A stretch of DNA of 64,000 bases. Source: Sphingobacterium sp. UBA4616 (lineage in GTDB: Bacteria > Bacteroidota > Bacteroidia > Sphingobacteriales > Sphingobacteriaceae). Under the pieces are notes generated by a model that worked only from the letters and a program-made list of their open reading frames with translations, did no database searches and was not told the origin of the DNA. Both the position numbers and the translations under genes were made by a program. Positions 44,189-53,545 of the stretch are shown here, piece by piece (position 1 is the first letter of the stretch; every line of letters begins with the position of its first letter). Where the stretch lies: NCBI GenBank assembly GCA_002386525.1, contig DGIS01000001.1:1-64000 (forward strand), in the 5' to 3' direction.

Positions 44189-46930
44189 TTATTCGAATGA
44201 TTTATTTAAGATTGCTGCCTGTTGAGCAACGTGTTGCTTCATATAACCTGTTGCTGTACTTCCACTTTCTTTGCGGGCAACAAAACCTGTAAATGCAATC
44301 TCAGTACCCATGAGTTTACGGCAATAATAAGACCAAGCCCCCATGTTTTCGTTTTCTTCCTGAACCCAGACAAACTCTTTTGCTTTTGTGTATTTTTTGC
44401 GGATTGCTTTCAATTGATCTGTAGGGATCGGAAACAACTGCTCGATACGAACGATAGCAACATCTTTGCGCTTATCCGCCTCTTGTTTTTCTAATAAGTC
44501 GTAGTACACTTTACCAGAACAGAACAATACGCGTTTAACATCTTTTGCTGAAACATTAACATCGTCGATTACCTCTTGGAAAACACCTTCTGTAAAGTCT
44601 TTTAAAGGCGACACGACTTTTGGATGACGCAACAATGATTTTGGTGTAAATACAATCAACGGTTTGCGGAACTCGCGTACCAGTTGACGACGCAACAAAT
44701 GGAAGTAGTTTGCAGGTAAAGTACAGTTGGCTAAGATCATATTTTCATCTGCACACAGCTCCAAGAATCTTTCGATACGTGCTGAAGAGTGCTCAGGACC
44801 CTGACCTTCCATACCGTGAGGAAGCATCATCACCAATCCGTTGGAGCGTTTCCATTTCGTCTCTGCACTAGATAGATATTGATCCACAATAATTTGAGCA
44901 CCATTATAAAAATCTCCGAATTGCGCTTCCCAAATGGTCAATGAATTGGGATTAGAGGATGCATAGCCATATTCAAAACCCAAAACAGCATACTCGGAAA
45001 GTAAGGAGTTATAGATGGAGAATTTATCGCCGCCTTTCACATGAGCTAAAGGAACATATTTTTCTTCTGAATCTTCAAGCGTTAATACGGCATGACGGTG
45101 TGAGAAGGTACCACGTTGCACATCTTGCCCCGAAATACGCACACGGTTACCTTGATCCAATAATGTCGCGTAAGCCATCAATTCACCCATTGCCCAATCG
45201 TATGAATCCGTATCGATCATTTTGGCACGGTCTTCAAATAAACGCGTAATCTTACGGAAGAATTTTTTGTCAGCAGGTAAGGTTGTAATTTCTTTTGCTA
45301 ATTTCAAAAATAGATCCTTTGCAACTTTGGTTTTATCGGAGGTTGTTAATACTTCACCTTTTTTAGCAGGACGCAATCCTTCCCATGCCCCTTTAAACAT
45401 CGGAATCTCTTCAGTCAATACCTCAACTGTTTTAGATTCCTCAAATTTAGTCTGTAGTGCAGCTTTAAATTCCTTCTCGATAGTTTTGGAATATGCTTCG
45501 TCAATACTTCCTTCGGTAATTAATTTTTTAGCATAAACTTCTTTCGGGTTGGGATGCTTATCGATAAGTTTGTACAACAATGGCTGCGTGAATTTTGGTT
45601 CATCGGCCTCATTATGTCCAAATCTTCTATAACATAATAGATCGATAAAGACGTCAGTTTTGTATTTCTGACGGTATTCAACAGCTAAATTGATGGCGTA
45701 TACTACTGCTTCAGCATCATCACCGTTGACATGGAATACAGGTGAAGAAGTGATTTTTGCGACGTCGGTACAATATGTACCCGAACGGGCATCCTTATAG
45801 TTTGTTGTAAATCCAATCTGGTTGTTAATGACAATATGTACAGTACCACCAGTTTTGTAACCATCTAGTTTCGACATCTGGGTTACTTCATACACGACAC
45901 CCTGGCCAGCAATTGCCGCATCACCATGGATGATGATCGGTGCGATTTTAGAAGAATCTCCTTCGTATTTAAAATCGATTTTCGAACGAACCATACCTTC
46001 TACGATTGGATCTACCGTTTCCAGATGTGAAGGGTTAGGAGCCAAACTTAGGTGGACAGATTTGCCATCGTTGGTTTTGACTTCAGAAGAGAAACCCAAG
46101 TGGTATTTTACGTCACCACCAAAGTTTACTTCGGGATCGTCGGCATAAGTCTTACCTTCAAATTCAGAAAATACTGACTTGTAAGATTTACCCATAATAT
46201 TGGTCAATACATTGAGACGGCCACGGTGAGCCATACCGATAACAAATTCCTGAATACCGATTTCTGCTCCTTTTTCGATAACAGAATCTAGCGCAGGGAT
46301 TAAACTTTCGGCACCTTCAAGCGAAAAACGTTTTTGACCTAAAAACTTAGTACCCAAAAAGTTTTCGAATACAACAGCATGGTTTAATTTGTTTAAGATT
46401 CTCTTTTTGGTATCTAAAGAGAATTTAGGCATGTTACGATCCGCTTCCATACGGTCCTGTAACCATTTAATTTTCTCTGGGTTACGGATATATTTGAATT
46501 CTGCACCAATGGAACGGCAGTAAGTATCCTCTACCAATTGACGGATGTCTTTTAATGTGGCTGGACCTAAGCCTACTTCAACACCGGCATTGAAAACGGT
46601 ACTCATGTCTGCTTCAGCAAGACCAAACGTCTCCAATTCCTTGCCAGGATAGTATTTACGTCGCTCACGTACAGGATTTGTGTGTGTGAATAGGTGGCCA
46701 CGATCGCGGTAGCCGTTAATCATGTTCAGCACGTTGATTTCTTTCAAAACGTGCTCAGGAGTAGCTTCACCTACTGAACTTGTTGTTCCACCAGCATTTT
46801 GACCGAAATCAAAACCTTCAAAGAATTTTTGCCATCCGAAATCTACCGATTGGGGATCTTGCTTGTACGATTGATATAAGCCATCGACATAAGCCGAATC
46901 AGCATTACTCAAATATGTCAGATTGTCCAT
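44189..46930 (-). CDS. sucA: 2-oxoglutarate dehydrogenase E1 (thiamine-diphosphate subunit)
   Basis: Decarboxylates 2-oxoglutarate with thiamine diphosphate and passes the succinyl group to the E2 lipoyl arm. 913 aa, normal length. Visible: N-terminal YVDGLYQSYKQDP, GMAHRGRLNVL, GDAAIAGQGVVYE, the HNEADEP region of the active site, and the C-terminal transketolase-like part with LLPHGMEGQGPEHSSARIER in pieces. First gene of a two-gene operon with sucB. Confidence 0.97.
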   Translation of the reverse strand: MDNLTYLSNADSAYVDGLYQSYKQDPQSVDFGWQKFFEGFDFGQNAGGTTSSVGEATPEHVLKEINVLNMINGYRDRGHLFTHTNPVRERRKYYPGKELETFGLAEADMSTVFNAGVEVGLGPATLKDIRQLVEDTYCRSIGAEFKYIRNPEKIKWLQDRMEADRNMPKFSLDTKKRILNKLNHAVVFENFLGTKFLGQKRFSLEGAESLIPALDSVIEKGAEIGIQEFVIGMAHRGRLNVLTNIMGKSYKSVFSEFEGKTYADDPEVNFGGDVKYHLGFSSEVKTNDGKSVHLSLAPNPSHLETVDPIVEGMVRSKIDFKYEGDSSKIAPIIIHGDAAIAGQGVVYEVTQMSKLDGYKTGGTVHIVINNQIGFTTNYKDARSGTYCTDVAKITSSPVFHVNGDDAEAVVYAINLAVEYRQKYKTDVFIDLLCYRRFGHNEADEPKFTQPLLYKLIDKHPNPKEVYAKKLITEGSIDEAYSKTIEKEFKAALQTKFEESKTVEVLTEEIPMFKGAWEGLRPAKKGEVLTTSDKTKVAKDLFLKLAKEITTLPADKKFFRKITRLFEDRAKMIDTDSYDWAMGELMAYATLLDQGNRVRISGQDVQRGTFSHRHAVLTLEDSEEKYVPLAHVKGGDKFSIYNSLLSEYAVLGFEYGYASSNPNSLTIWEAQFGDFYNGAQIIVDQYLSSAETKWKRSNGLVMMLPHGMEGQGPEHSSARIERFLELCADENMILANCTLPANYFHLLRRQLVREFRKPLIVFTPKSLLRHPKVVSPLKDFTEGVFQEVIDDVNVSAKDVKRVLFCSGKVYYDLLEKQEADKRKDVAIVRIEQLFPIPTDQLKAIRKKYTKAKEFVWVQEENENMGAWSYYCRKLMGTEIAFTGFVARKESGSTATGYMKQHVAQQAAILNKSFE

Positions 46931-46955
46931 TTACAATTAAAACTATGAAATTTGT

Positions 46956-46963
46956 CAAAGTTA
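46956..46963 (-). promoter_or_regulatory. -7 promoter box of sucA
   Basis: Minus strand TAACTTTG fits TAnnTTTG, 26 bp upstream of the ATG at 46930. Confidence 0.6.
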
Positions 46964-47111
46964 TGAATAAAAAAAGAGTTTCTAATACTGAAATTGAATA
47001 ATTTAATCAATAAATCTATCCAATTCTTAACATTTTTAGCATGATTTTAAAGGGGATTCCGGCGTGCTAAAAAGACCTTTTCCCTCGGAATTATTTATTT
47101 CCGAAGAAGAT

Positions 47112-48386
47112 TTATTTAACCATTATTTCATCCAGTTTTGGAAGTCCATTCGGGAAATGAATTTTGATCAATTTTTGCCAATCCAATGCCTTATTATCTT
47201 TTTCACTCGTCCCCACGCCAGCGACATGAGACCATTGTCCATATACGGTGGCAGGAGAATAGTCCAGCAGGTGCTCCTCATACCAGGAAGCTCCACGAAG
47301 CCAATTGACACCGTACTCATGGACCAAATAACTGGCGGCAATAAAGCGTGCCTGATAGGGAATGTATCCCGTCTTCTGCAATTGAATCATCACACTGTTT
47401 ACAAAATCATGCTCTGTACGGCCAGATTTCCATTTATCAAATCGTTCGTCATCGCCGTCTGTGGATGGAAAACCTTGCGGTGCACTAGTTGTAAAGCCCT
47501 GTGATTTAAAAAATATATTCGGATATTTTTTTAGCATAAACCTAAAATAATCACGCCAAAGAAGTATGTCAATAATCTTCTCAAACCGTTTGTCCTTTCT
47601 GCCTTCACCCAATTTTTTGATATTTTGATATAAAAGGATAGGGGATAAGGCGCCTGAGGCAATAAAAGGACCGAGGATGAGTGGATCCTGATCCGTCTCT
47701 GGGTAGGTTGACAATAGCGCATGCATAATACTGAGTGCCGTGTCTTCGCCTCCGAGAATGTAAATGTCGTCGACAGATTTGATCTCCTCAGCTGAATAAC
47801 CTAAGTCTTTCAGTGAGGGGATTTTGGTGTCCTCTAAATGGGGAGGCGTCAGGAAGTTGGTCGGTAATGGAATCGGTTGCCGGACTAAACTTTCCCGCTC
47901 AACTTTTTTCTTGAAAACAGAAAAACCATTGGGTATATCCTTGATCGGAAATGGAAGGTCTTCTTTGTGATAAAGGGTATGACCGATGAAATGCCGGAGA
48001 TTTATTTTGCTGCTCCAAAGTCCACTTTCTACTTTTTCGGAAATAGAGGTCTCCCGAAGTGCTACTTCGCGGTGGTGATAAACTTCGTGAACTTGATACT
48101 TTTGTGCGATTCTAGGGATAATATCTTCAGGCTTGCCCACATAAGTCAACAAGTCGCTACCATGGCTCTTTAATTTTTCTTTTAAAGCCGTGACGGCTTC
48201 GATAACAAAGGCCGCTCGCAGAACACCAGTGTTCAAGTTGCCAAACTGATTTCGGTCGAAGTATCGCGGGTCAAAACAATAAACGGGGATAATAAATGAA
48301 CTTTTCTCAGAAGCTTGATAAAAAACCTCATTGTCATGAAGTCTTAAATCATTTCGAAACCAGATCATTGTAGCCCTTTTGTCCAT
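47112..48386 (-). CDS. Photolyase/cryptochrome family protein, DASH-like
   Basis: A 424-aa flavoprotein with the photolyase N-terminal alpha/beta domain (TMIWFRNDLRLHDNEV) for antenna binding and a helical FAD-binding domain (ILLWRDYFRFMLKKYP, YIPYQARFIAASYL, NWLRGASWYEEHLLDY). The N-terminal pattern and length fit cryptochrome-DASH, which repairs cyclobutane dimers in single-stranded DNA. The C-terminal flavin segment reads YSPATVYGQWSHVAGVG, somewhat unlike canonical DASH proteins, so the subfamily is not certain. An ATG at 48368 is an alternative start. Transcribed alone. Confidence 0.88.
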   Translation of the reverse strand: MDKRATMIWFRNDLRLHDNEVFYQASEKSSFIIPVYCFDPRYFDRNQFGNLNTGVLRAAFVIEAVTALKEKLKSHGSDLLTYVGKPEDIIPRIAQKYQVHEVYHHREVALRETSISEKVESGLWSSKINLRHFIGHTLYHKEDLPFPIKDIPNGFSVFKKKVERESLVRQPIPLPTNFLTPPHLEDTKIPSLKDLGYSAEEIKSVDDIYILGGEDTALSIMHALLSTYPETDQDPLILGPFIASGALSPILLYQNIKKLGEGRKDKRFEKIIDILLWRDYFRFMLKKYPNIFFKSQGFTTSAPQGFPSTDGDDERFDKWKSGRTEHDFVNSVMIQLQKTGYIPYQARFIAASYLVHEYGVNWLRGASWYEEHLLDYSPATVYGQWSHVAGVGTSEKDNKALDWQKLIKIHFPNGLPKLDEIMVK

Positions 48387-48435
48387 AGAGGTGAAGATAA
48401 ATACTTTTTAGTGCAGCCTATTTTCAGAAGATTTA

Positions 48436-48443
48436 CAAATATA
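48436..48443 (-). promoter_or_regulatory. -7 promoter box of the photolyase gene; rest of gap to 48697 featureless
   Basis: Minus strand TATATTTG fits TAnnTTTG, 49 bp before the ATG at 48386. The rest of the 311-bp gap up to the next plus-strand gene shows no open frame or repeat I can support. Confidence 0.5.
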
Positions 48444-48697
48444 TAAGGATATTGTGTTCTTGAAAGTATTAATTCATGAATTGACAAAAAAAGGACAATG
48501 ACGGTCGCCACGAGGCTGGCTGGGTCTTTTTTATCGAAAAAAATAAAAATTAGTGTTAAACTTATTTGACGTTTTTCTGTTCTAAAATCAGAGTAAACAC
48601 AGTTTACTAACGGGCAAGGATCATCTTTAATGTCCACTATAGTGAGAACGAATTATAAAATCGGGATGGTTTCATAGCCATAAAATAGAGCATTCGA

Positions 48698-49567
48698 ATG
48701 AAAAAGGTTTTAATCAGCGGGCTAAATACCTATTTGGGACGACGGGCATCCTGTTATCTGCAATCCAGCGATTTTGATGTGACGGGATTAGTCCGCAATT
48801 TATCTCTTTTTAATAGGATTGTGAAGGAAAAGGTTACGGCTAAGCTTTTTGAACTCGACCTCTTGCGGAAAGGCGAAGCTTTTGAGAATTTTGAAATCTC
48901 AGATCTTAATTTTGGAATTTATTTTACGCAAGTTCCTTCGCTGGATAATGATATACAGCTTCAGCTTGAATTGCTCGGTCTGCGCAATTTCGTGGAGCTT
49001 TGTAAGCGGGCAGGAAATAATCGTATTATTTACGTCGCGCGGTTAATGGACGAACATTTCCTGGAGCCTGTGCGCAATCTTCTTGAAAATTTACGTGTAC
49101 AATATACGATTGTGATTAAAAGCAGTGTGGTGGGAAAAGAGAGTGTACTGAACCGAATATTTGCTAAACTAGCGCGACGGCAAACTATATTTTATTGGAA
49201 TTGGGTGGCTTCCCTAAAGTTTAGGCCACTTCCTCTGCTTGATGTATACCGTTGGCTGCGGGAAATGCCCTGGGAAAATAATTTTATATCGGAGGTCATC
49301 TACCTTGGCGGCAATGAGGAAATGACTTTTAGAGGCTTATTTTACCATTTTCTGAACTGCTCATCCGAACGTCCCAAAAAAGAGATCGGTGTGAATAAAT
49401 TCTTTGCTAAACTTCTGTTAACAAGATTGAATGATATCAATAAAGAAGATATCGATGAGTTTAGAAGAGTGCTTTATTATGAAAAGAATGTCGATAATAC
49501 TACTTGGCAGAAAATACAGGCATTTGAATTTACCCCTTTGAAAACCTATGTCTGCGTAGACACCTAA
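48698..49567 (+). CDS. NAD(P)-binding Rossmann-fold protein, NmrA/atypical SDR-like
   Basis: A 289-aa protein beginning KKVLISGLNTYLGRRASCYL, a Rossmann nucleotide-binding turn. The glycine pattern is degenerate (first Gly of the usual GxxGxxG present as SGLNTYLG). Then VTGLVR, a YFTQVPSLD segment and RIIYVARLM correspond to strands of atypical short-chain dehydrogenases. The canonical YxxxK is not evident, so a regulatory or non-catalytic role is possible. It stands alone; an ATG-proximal A-rich site precedes it. Confidence 0.7.
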   Translation: MKKVLISGLNTYLGRRASCYLQSSDFDVTGLVRNLSLFNRIVKEKVTAKLFELDLLRKGEAFENFEISDLNFGIYFTQVPSLDNDIQLQLELLGLRNFVELCKRAGNNRIIYVARLMDEHFLEPVRNLLENLRVQYTIVIKSSVVGKESVLNRIFAKLARRQTIFYWNWVASLKFRPLPLLDVYRWLREMPWENNFISEVIYLGGNEEMTFRGLFYHFLNCSSERPKKEIGVNKFFAKLLLTRLNDINKEDIDEFRRVLYYEKNVDNTTWQKIQAFEFTPLKTYVCVDT

Positions 49568-49711
49568 TGTACCGTTCAGGGGGATATCGAAACAATAGTT
49601 TTGATAGCGGTTTTTTAGATAAGTGTTTTCGTATGTTATACCGGTTTTTATCCTGTATAATCAATAATTCTGTTAAATTTGTGGATTGACGTGGTGAAAC
49701 AGATTTAATAT

Positions 49712-51550
49712 ATGGGATACAATAGTTTAGAAGCATGTGTTGCGGATCTTGAAAAGCATGGGCATTTGATCCGTATCAAAGAAGAGGTTGATCCTTATCT
49801 CGAAATGGCTGCAATTCATATGCGGGTATTTGATGTTGAGGGACCGGCCTTGTATTTTGAAAATATCAAAGGTACCACATTCCCTGCGGTGTCCAATTTG
49901 TTTGGTACGTTAGAACGTTCGAAATTTATGTTTCGCGATTCGCTGGATCACTTAAAGAAATTGGTGGACGTTAAAATGAATCCTGCAGCGGTGCTGAAAA
50001 ACCCTTTCCAATTTATTGGTTCGTCAATGACAGCTTTAGGGGCTCTACCCTGGAAAAGGAAGTCGGGTGCTCCTATTCTTCATGGAAAGACATCCATTAG
50101 TAAACTTCCGCAGATTGTCAACTGGCCCATGGATGGTGGTGCTTTTGTGACTATGCCGCAAGTGTATACCGAAGATGTCAGCAAGCCTGGTATCATGCAT
50201 GCTAATCTCGGAATGTACAGGATTCAGCTTTCTGGTAATGATTATCTACCGGATCAGGAAATTGGTTTGCATTATCAGTTGCATCGTGGCATAGGGATAC
50301 ATCAAACAAAGGCAAATGCTCTGGGTAGACCTTTAAAGGTGAGTATTTTTGTCGGTGGACCTCCTGCACATCCTTTAGCTGCTGTAATGCCATTGCCGGA
50401 AGGACTTTCTGAGATGATTTTCGCGGGCGCATTGGGGAATAGAAGATTCCGTTATTTCTTTGATGATGAAGGTTTTTGTATTTCGGCAGATGCTGACTTT
50501 GTAATTACAGGTACTGTATATCCGAATGAAAATAAGCCAGAAGGTCCTTTTGGTGACCATATTGGATATTATAGCCTGACCCATCCATTCCCATTGATGA
50601 AAGTGCATAATGTGTACCATAAGAAAAATCCGATTTGGTCTTTTACGGTTGTGGGGCGTCCACCGCAGGAAGATACCAGCTTTGGCGCTTTAATCCACGA
50701 AATTACGGGAGCAGCTATTCCACAGGAGATTTCAGGCCTTCATGCTGTTAATGCTGTGGATGCCGCTGGGGTACACCCCTTGCTTTTCGCCATAGGTTCT
50801 GAACGTTATACGCCTTACCAACGTGTGGATAGACCACAGGAAATTCTAACAATAGCGAATCAAATACTCGGGAAAAACCAGCTTAGTCTTGCTAAATATT
50901 TGTTTATTTCAGCGCATGAGGATAATCCGCAACTGGATATTTATGATATTCCAGCTTTTTTGGGGCATATTCTTGAGCGAATAGACCTGACCCGTGATGT
51001 TCACTTTCAAACCAATACGACAATTGATACTTTAGACTATTCTGGAGAAGGATTAAATGCGGGCTCAAAGGTCGTCTTTGCCGCTGCCGGATCGAAGAAA
51101 AGAACCCTCGGACGTGAATTGCCGTCTTACTTTGAACTGCCGCGGCCATTCAACCAGGCGAAATTTGTGATGCCCGGTGTTATAGCGATCGATGGTCAGG
51201 CATTCTCTAGTTATGAGAATGAATTGAAGATTATGGAAGAATGGTGCCATGCTGCAGCAGGCAGTTTCTGGGAGGGGTTTCCGTTGGTTGTTTTATGCGA
51301 TGATGCGAACTTTACCGCCGCTTCGGTCAATAACTTTGTTTGGACAACGTTTACCAGAAGTAATCCTGCATTTGATATTTACGGGATACACAGCTTTACG
51401 GATTTTAAACATTGGGGCTGTGAAGGTCCCTTGATTATTGATGCGCGAACAAAACCCCACCATGCTCCGGCTTTGATCAAAGACGAAGCAGTGGAAAAAC
51501 GTGTTGATCAGCTTGGAGCAAGAGGAAAATCACTGCATGGAATTATTTAA
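49712..51550 (+). CDS. UbiD-family (prenylated-FMN) decarboxylase
   Basis: A 612-aa protein of the UbiD family, which decarboxylates aromatic or alpha-beta unsaturated acids with prenylated FMN. Start GYNSLEACVADLEKHGHLIRI and GPALYFENIKG are typical; later ITGTVYPNENKPEGPFGDH carries the conserved Glu-x-Pro-x-Gly segment near the active site, and RPPQEDTSFG follows. Members act in quinone synthesis (UbiD, MqnL-type) or aromatic degradation. No UbiX partner lies in the window, so the substrate is open. The next gene, HopJ-like, follows after 53 bp. Confidence 0.92.
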   Translation: MGYNSLEACVADLEKHGHLIRIKEEVDPYLEMAAIHMRVFDVEGPALYFENIKGTTFPAVSNLFGTLERSKFMFRDSLDHLKKLVDVKMNPAAVLKNPFQFIGSSMTALGALPWKRKSGAPILHGKTSISKLPQIVNWPMDGGAFVTMPQVYTEDVSKPGIMHANLGMYRIQLSGNDYLPDQEIGLHYQLHRGIGIHQTKANALGRPLKVSIFVGGPPAHPLAAVMPLPEGLSEMIFAGALGNRRFRYFFDDEGFCISADADFVITGTVYPNENKPEGPFGDHIGYYSLTHPFPLMKVHNVYHKKNPIWSFTVVGRPPQEDTSFGALIHEITGAAIPQEISGLHAVNAVDAAGVHPLLFAIGSERYTPYQRVDRPQEILTIANQILGKNQLSLAKYLFISAHEDNPQLDIYDIPAFLGHILERIDLTRDVHFQTNTTIDTLDYSGEGLNAGSKVVFAAAGSKKRTLGRELPSYFELPRPFNQAKFVMPGVIAIDGQAFSSYENELKIMEEWCHAAAGSFWEGFPLVVLCDDANFTAASVNNFVWTTFTRSNPAFDIYGIHSFTDFKHWGCEGPLIIDARTKPHHAPALIKDEAVEKRVDQLGARGKSLHGII

Positions 51551-51603
51551 GAACGCCTAATGCCTATTCATTTACAATAAAATTTACAAGGAGCAACCTT
51601 AAG

Positions 51604-51939
51604 ATGAAGACAGAAGAATTATTGAATAAAGTAAAAGAAAATGAATTACCCTTTCAGGAAGTGCTGACGCATATTGCTGATCAGTATAGCTACACGCCCA
51701 GTGCATTTCAAAATGGGACGTTGAAAAATTCAAAAGAAGAAAATCAAGGGAGTGCAAAAGTGTTCTATTTCGCCAAGCTGAATAATCTGTCTCCCGAAGA
51801 TACATTGTGTCTTTTTGCCGAACATTATCAGCATGTACTCGATAATCCAGCGGGAGATAGCCATCAGAATATTCGTCAATTTAGGACAAATGGCTGGGAT
51901 GGGATCTCGTTTGAGCAAGAGGTATTGGTAAAGAAATAA
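51604..51939 (+). CDS. HopJ type III effector family protein
   Basis: A 111-aa protein matching the HopJ family by pattern: QEVLTHIADQYSYTPSAFQNG, then NQGSAKVFYFAKLNNLSPEDT, and NPAGDSHQNIRQFRTNGWDGI. The name comes from a Pseudomonas type III effector; here no secretion system is visible and the protein has no signal peptide, so it is probably an ordinary cytoplasmic protein of unknown function. GGAG precedes the ATG. Lies downstream of UbiD, perhaps cotranscribed, with a terminator after it. Confidence 0.85.
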   Translation: MKTEELLNKVKENELPFQEVLTHIADQYSYTPSAFQNGTLKNSKEENQGSAKVFYFAKLNNLSPEDTLCLFAEHYQHVLDNPAGDSHQNIRQFRTNGWDGISFEQEVLVKK

Positions 51940-52038
51940 TAGCAATCTCAAGGGGAGAAGCTCGAGATGAAATAGACGCTTCCTGTAGCGGCAGTTTCGA
52001 TTGAGATCGCTTAAAATAGGCAAAGTCATAGAAAAAAG

Positions 52039-52071
52039 AAAGGGCGGTAAACTGTTTTTATCGCCCTTTTT
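52039..52071 (+). terminator. Terminator after the HopJ-family gene
   Basis: A 13-bp stem with one G-T pair (52039-52051 with 52057-52069) is followed by T-rich sequence on the plus strand, 100 bp past the HopJ stop. Confidence 0.8.
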
Positions 52072-52099
52072 TAGATATATTGCTAACTGTTTGGCTTGC

Positions 52100-52561
52100 T
52101 TAAGGCTTACTTTCGCAATCTTCTTCTTTATTTCCACCAAAGTAAACCATCCAGCAAATGCCGAACTGGTCTTGAAATGCGCTGTACAGTTCAGCGAAAA
52201 ATGTTTCTCCGAGGGGCATTTCGACCAACTTTGCATCGGTAGTTAACGCATCATATAATGTTCTTGCCTCTGTCGTGCTTTCACACATGAGCATGACATA
52301 GCTGTTGTTTCCTTGAATATAGTGTTGTCCAAAAGCGGGGACAACATCAGCGCCCATCAGCATGCTATCTCCATTGATGGAAATTGCGGTATGACAGATT
52401 TTATTTTTTGCTTCGTCCGGAACTGGAGGCATTTGTGGATCAGCAGGAATATCTCCGTAGCGCATGTAACCTGGGTTCTTTGTGTTGAACACTTTTTCAT
52501 AAAAATTGAAAGCTTCTTCGCAATTTCCGTTAAAATTTAAATAAGCGTGTAATTTTGCCAT
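52100..52561 (-). CDS. VOC-family protein, PhnB/glyoxalase-like
   Basis: About 153 aa from the ATG at 52561 (frame open to an ATG at 52609, but the family begins at MAKLHAYLNFNGNCEEAFNFY). Two betaalphabetabetabeta repeats of the vicinal-oxygen-chelate fold are suggested by FNGNCEEAFNFYEKVFN and the GADVVPAFGQHYIQGNN and MVYFGG segments, typical of PhnB-type proteins annotated as 3-demethylubiquinone methyltransferase-like. A metal-dependent enzyme or binding function is not assigned. Its promoter-side gap is short. Confidence 0.82.
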   Translation of the reverse strand: MAKLHAYLNFNGNCEEAFNFYEKVFNTKNPGYMRYGDIPADPQMPPVPDEAKNKICHTAISINGDSMLMGADVVPAFGQHYIQGNNSYVMLMCESTTEARTLYDALTTDAKLVEMPLGETFFAELYSAFQDQFGICWMVYFGGNKEEDCESKP

Positions 52562-52680
52562 AATCTCTGATTTTGAATGTACATTACTTTTTGAGCTTCC
52601 TATATTCATCTTGCTATCCTATTGAAGCGATTACATGTAGCCAAGAAAGCTTTAGTAAAAATAACCTGAAACCTGCTTAA

Positions 52681-52704
52681 AAAACTTGCCTTAAGACAAG
52701 TTTT
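52681..52704 (-). terminator. Terminator of the Crp/Fnr-family gene
   Basis: AAAACTTG (52681-52688) pairs with CAAGTTTT (52697-52704) around a palindromic CTTAAG; on the minus strand T residues continue past the stem. It lies 19 bp past the stop. Confidence 0.6.
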
Positions 52705-52722
52705 AAAAAAATAGCACGCTAA

Positions 52723-53310
52723 TCAGGAAAAGGGCCAATTCGCTTGAGCAATTTCTTTGCGGATACGACTCAAAGAAGTATCAGTAATGCCCAGATAAGA
52801 GGCAATATGCTTGAGTGGTGCTTGCTGTATCAATAGGGGTTTTTCTTTCATGAGGTGGAGATAACGTGCCGTTGCCGGTTCGGTAATCATAGCGATAGCT
52901 CTATTTTTACTGTGAACAAGCTCTTTTGCCATCCAGGATCGGCCCCATTCCCTAAATCCAGGAATCTGATGAAAGAGCTCCTGAAAATCTTCGAATTTTA
53001 TTTTCCAAAGACGGGTTTCCACGAGTGCCTGAATATTTTCAACTGTTGGACTGCGTTGAAAAAAGGAGGCCACTTCAATGACTATCTCCTTTTCAATGCA
53101 GAATCCGGTCGTTACTTCATTACCGTTGAAATCATGTAAAAAAGAACGTGTGAGCCCGTGCTCAATCAGGTAGTAGGCATTTGAAACCTGCCCTTTGGTC
53201 AATATAAAGTCGCCCTTCTTGACGGTAATGGGCGCATGTTTTTCAATGATAGCAGTTAATTCCTCAGGTGTGAGCGCTAGCTCGCTGTAAAAGGTTCTGA
53301 TTGGATCCAT
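52723..53310 (-). CDS. Crp/Fnr-family transcriptional regulator
   Basis: A 195-aa regulator: cyclic-nucleotide-like beta-roll (about 15-115, with KKGDFILTKGQVSNAYYLIEHG), a dimer helix, and a C-terminal helix-turn-helix (IASYLGITDTSLSRIRKEI). It has no Cys cluster, so it is not an Fnr iron-sulfur sensor; ligand unknown. The neighbouring VOC gene downstream is separated by a terminator-like hairpin. Confidence 0.88.
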   Translation of the reverse strand: MDPIRTFYSELALTPEELTAIIEKHAPITVKKGDFILTKGQVSNAYYLIEHGLTRSFLHDFNGNEVTTGFCIEKEIVIEVASFFQRSPTVENIQALVETRLWKIKFEDFQELFHQIPGFREWGRSWMAKELVHSKNRAIAMITEPATARYLHLMKEKPLLIQQAPLKHIASYLGITDTSLSRIRKEIAQANWPFS

Positions 53311-53545
53311 GTCCTGGTTATTTGATTATAAGTTCAATTTAATCATTAATGTCCATACCAAGTGCAGATCTGTTGTGTGATTATTTTAAACAAACAAGTG
53401 TTTCATTGATAATTTTGTTTGTTTTGAAAAATATTTTTAATAAAAATATAATAAAAATTAAAAATTATTATGAATTTAGTTTTTAATTGTTTTACTTTGT
53501 GTCAATAACATAATGTAAAAACGAAATCTTTAAAAAGTTCATAAT

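Noticed and set aside
51604..51939. HopJ-family protein as evidence for type III secretion
   Set aside because: No secretion genes are in the window, and the family is widespread as an ordinary cytoplasmic protein.
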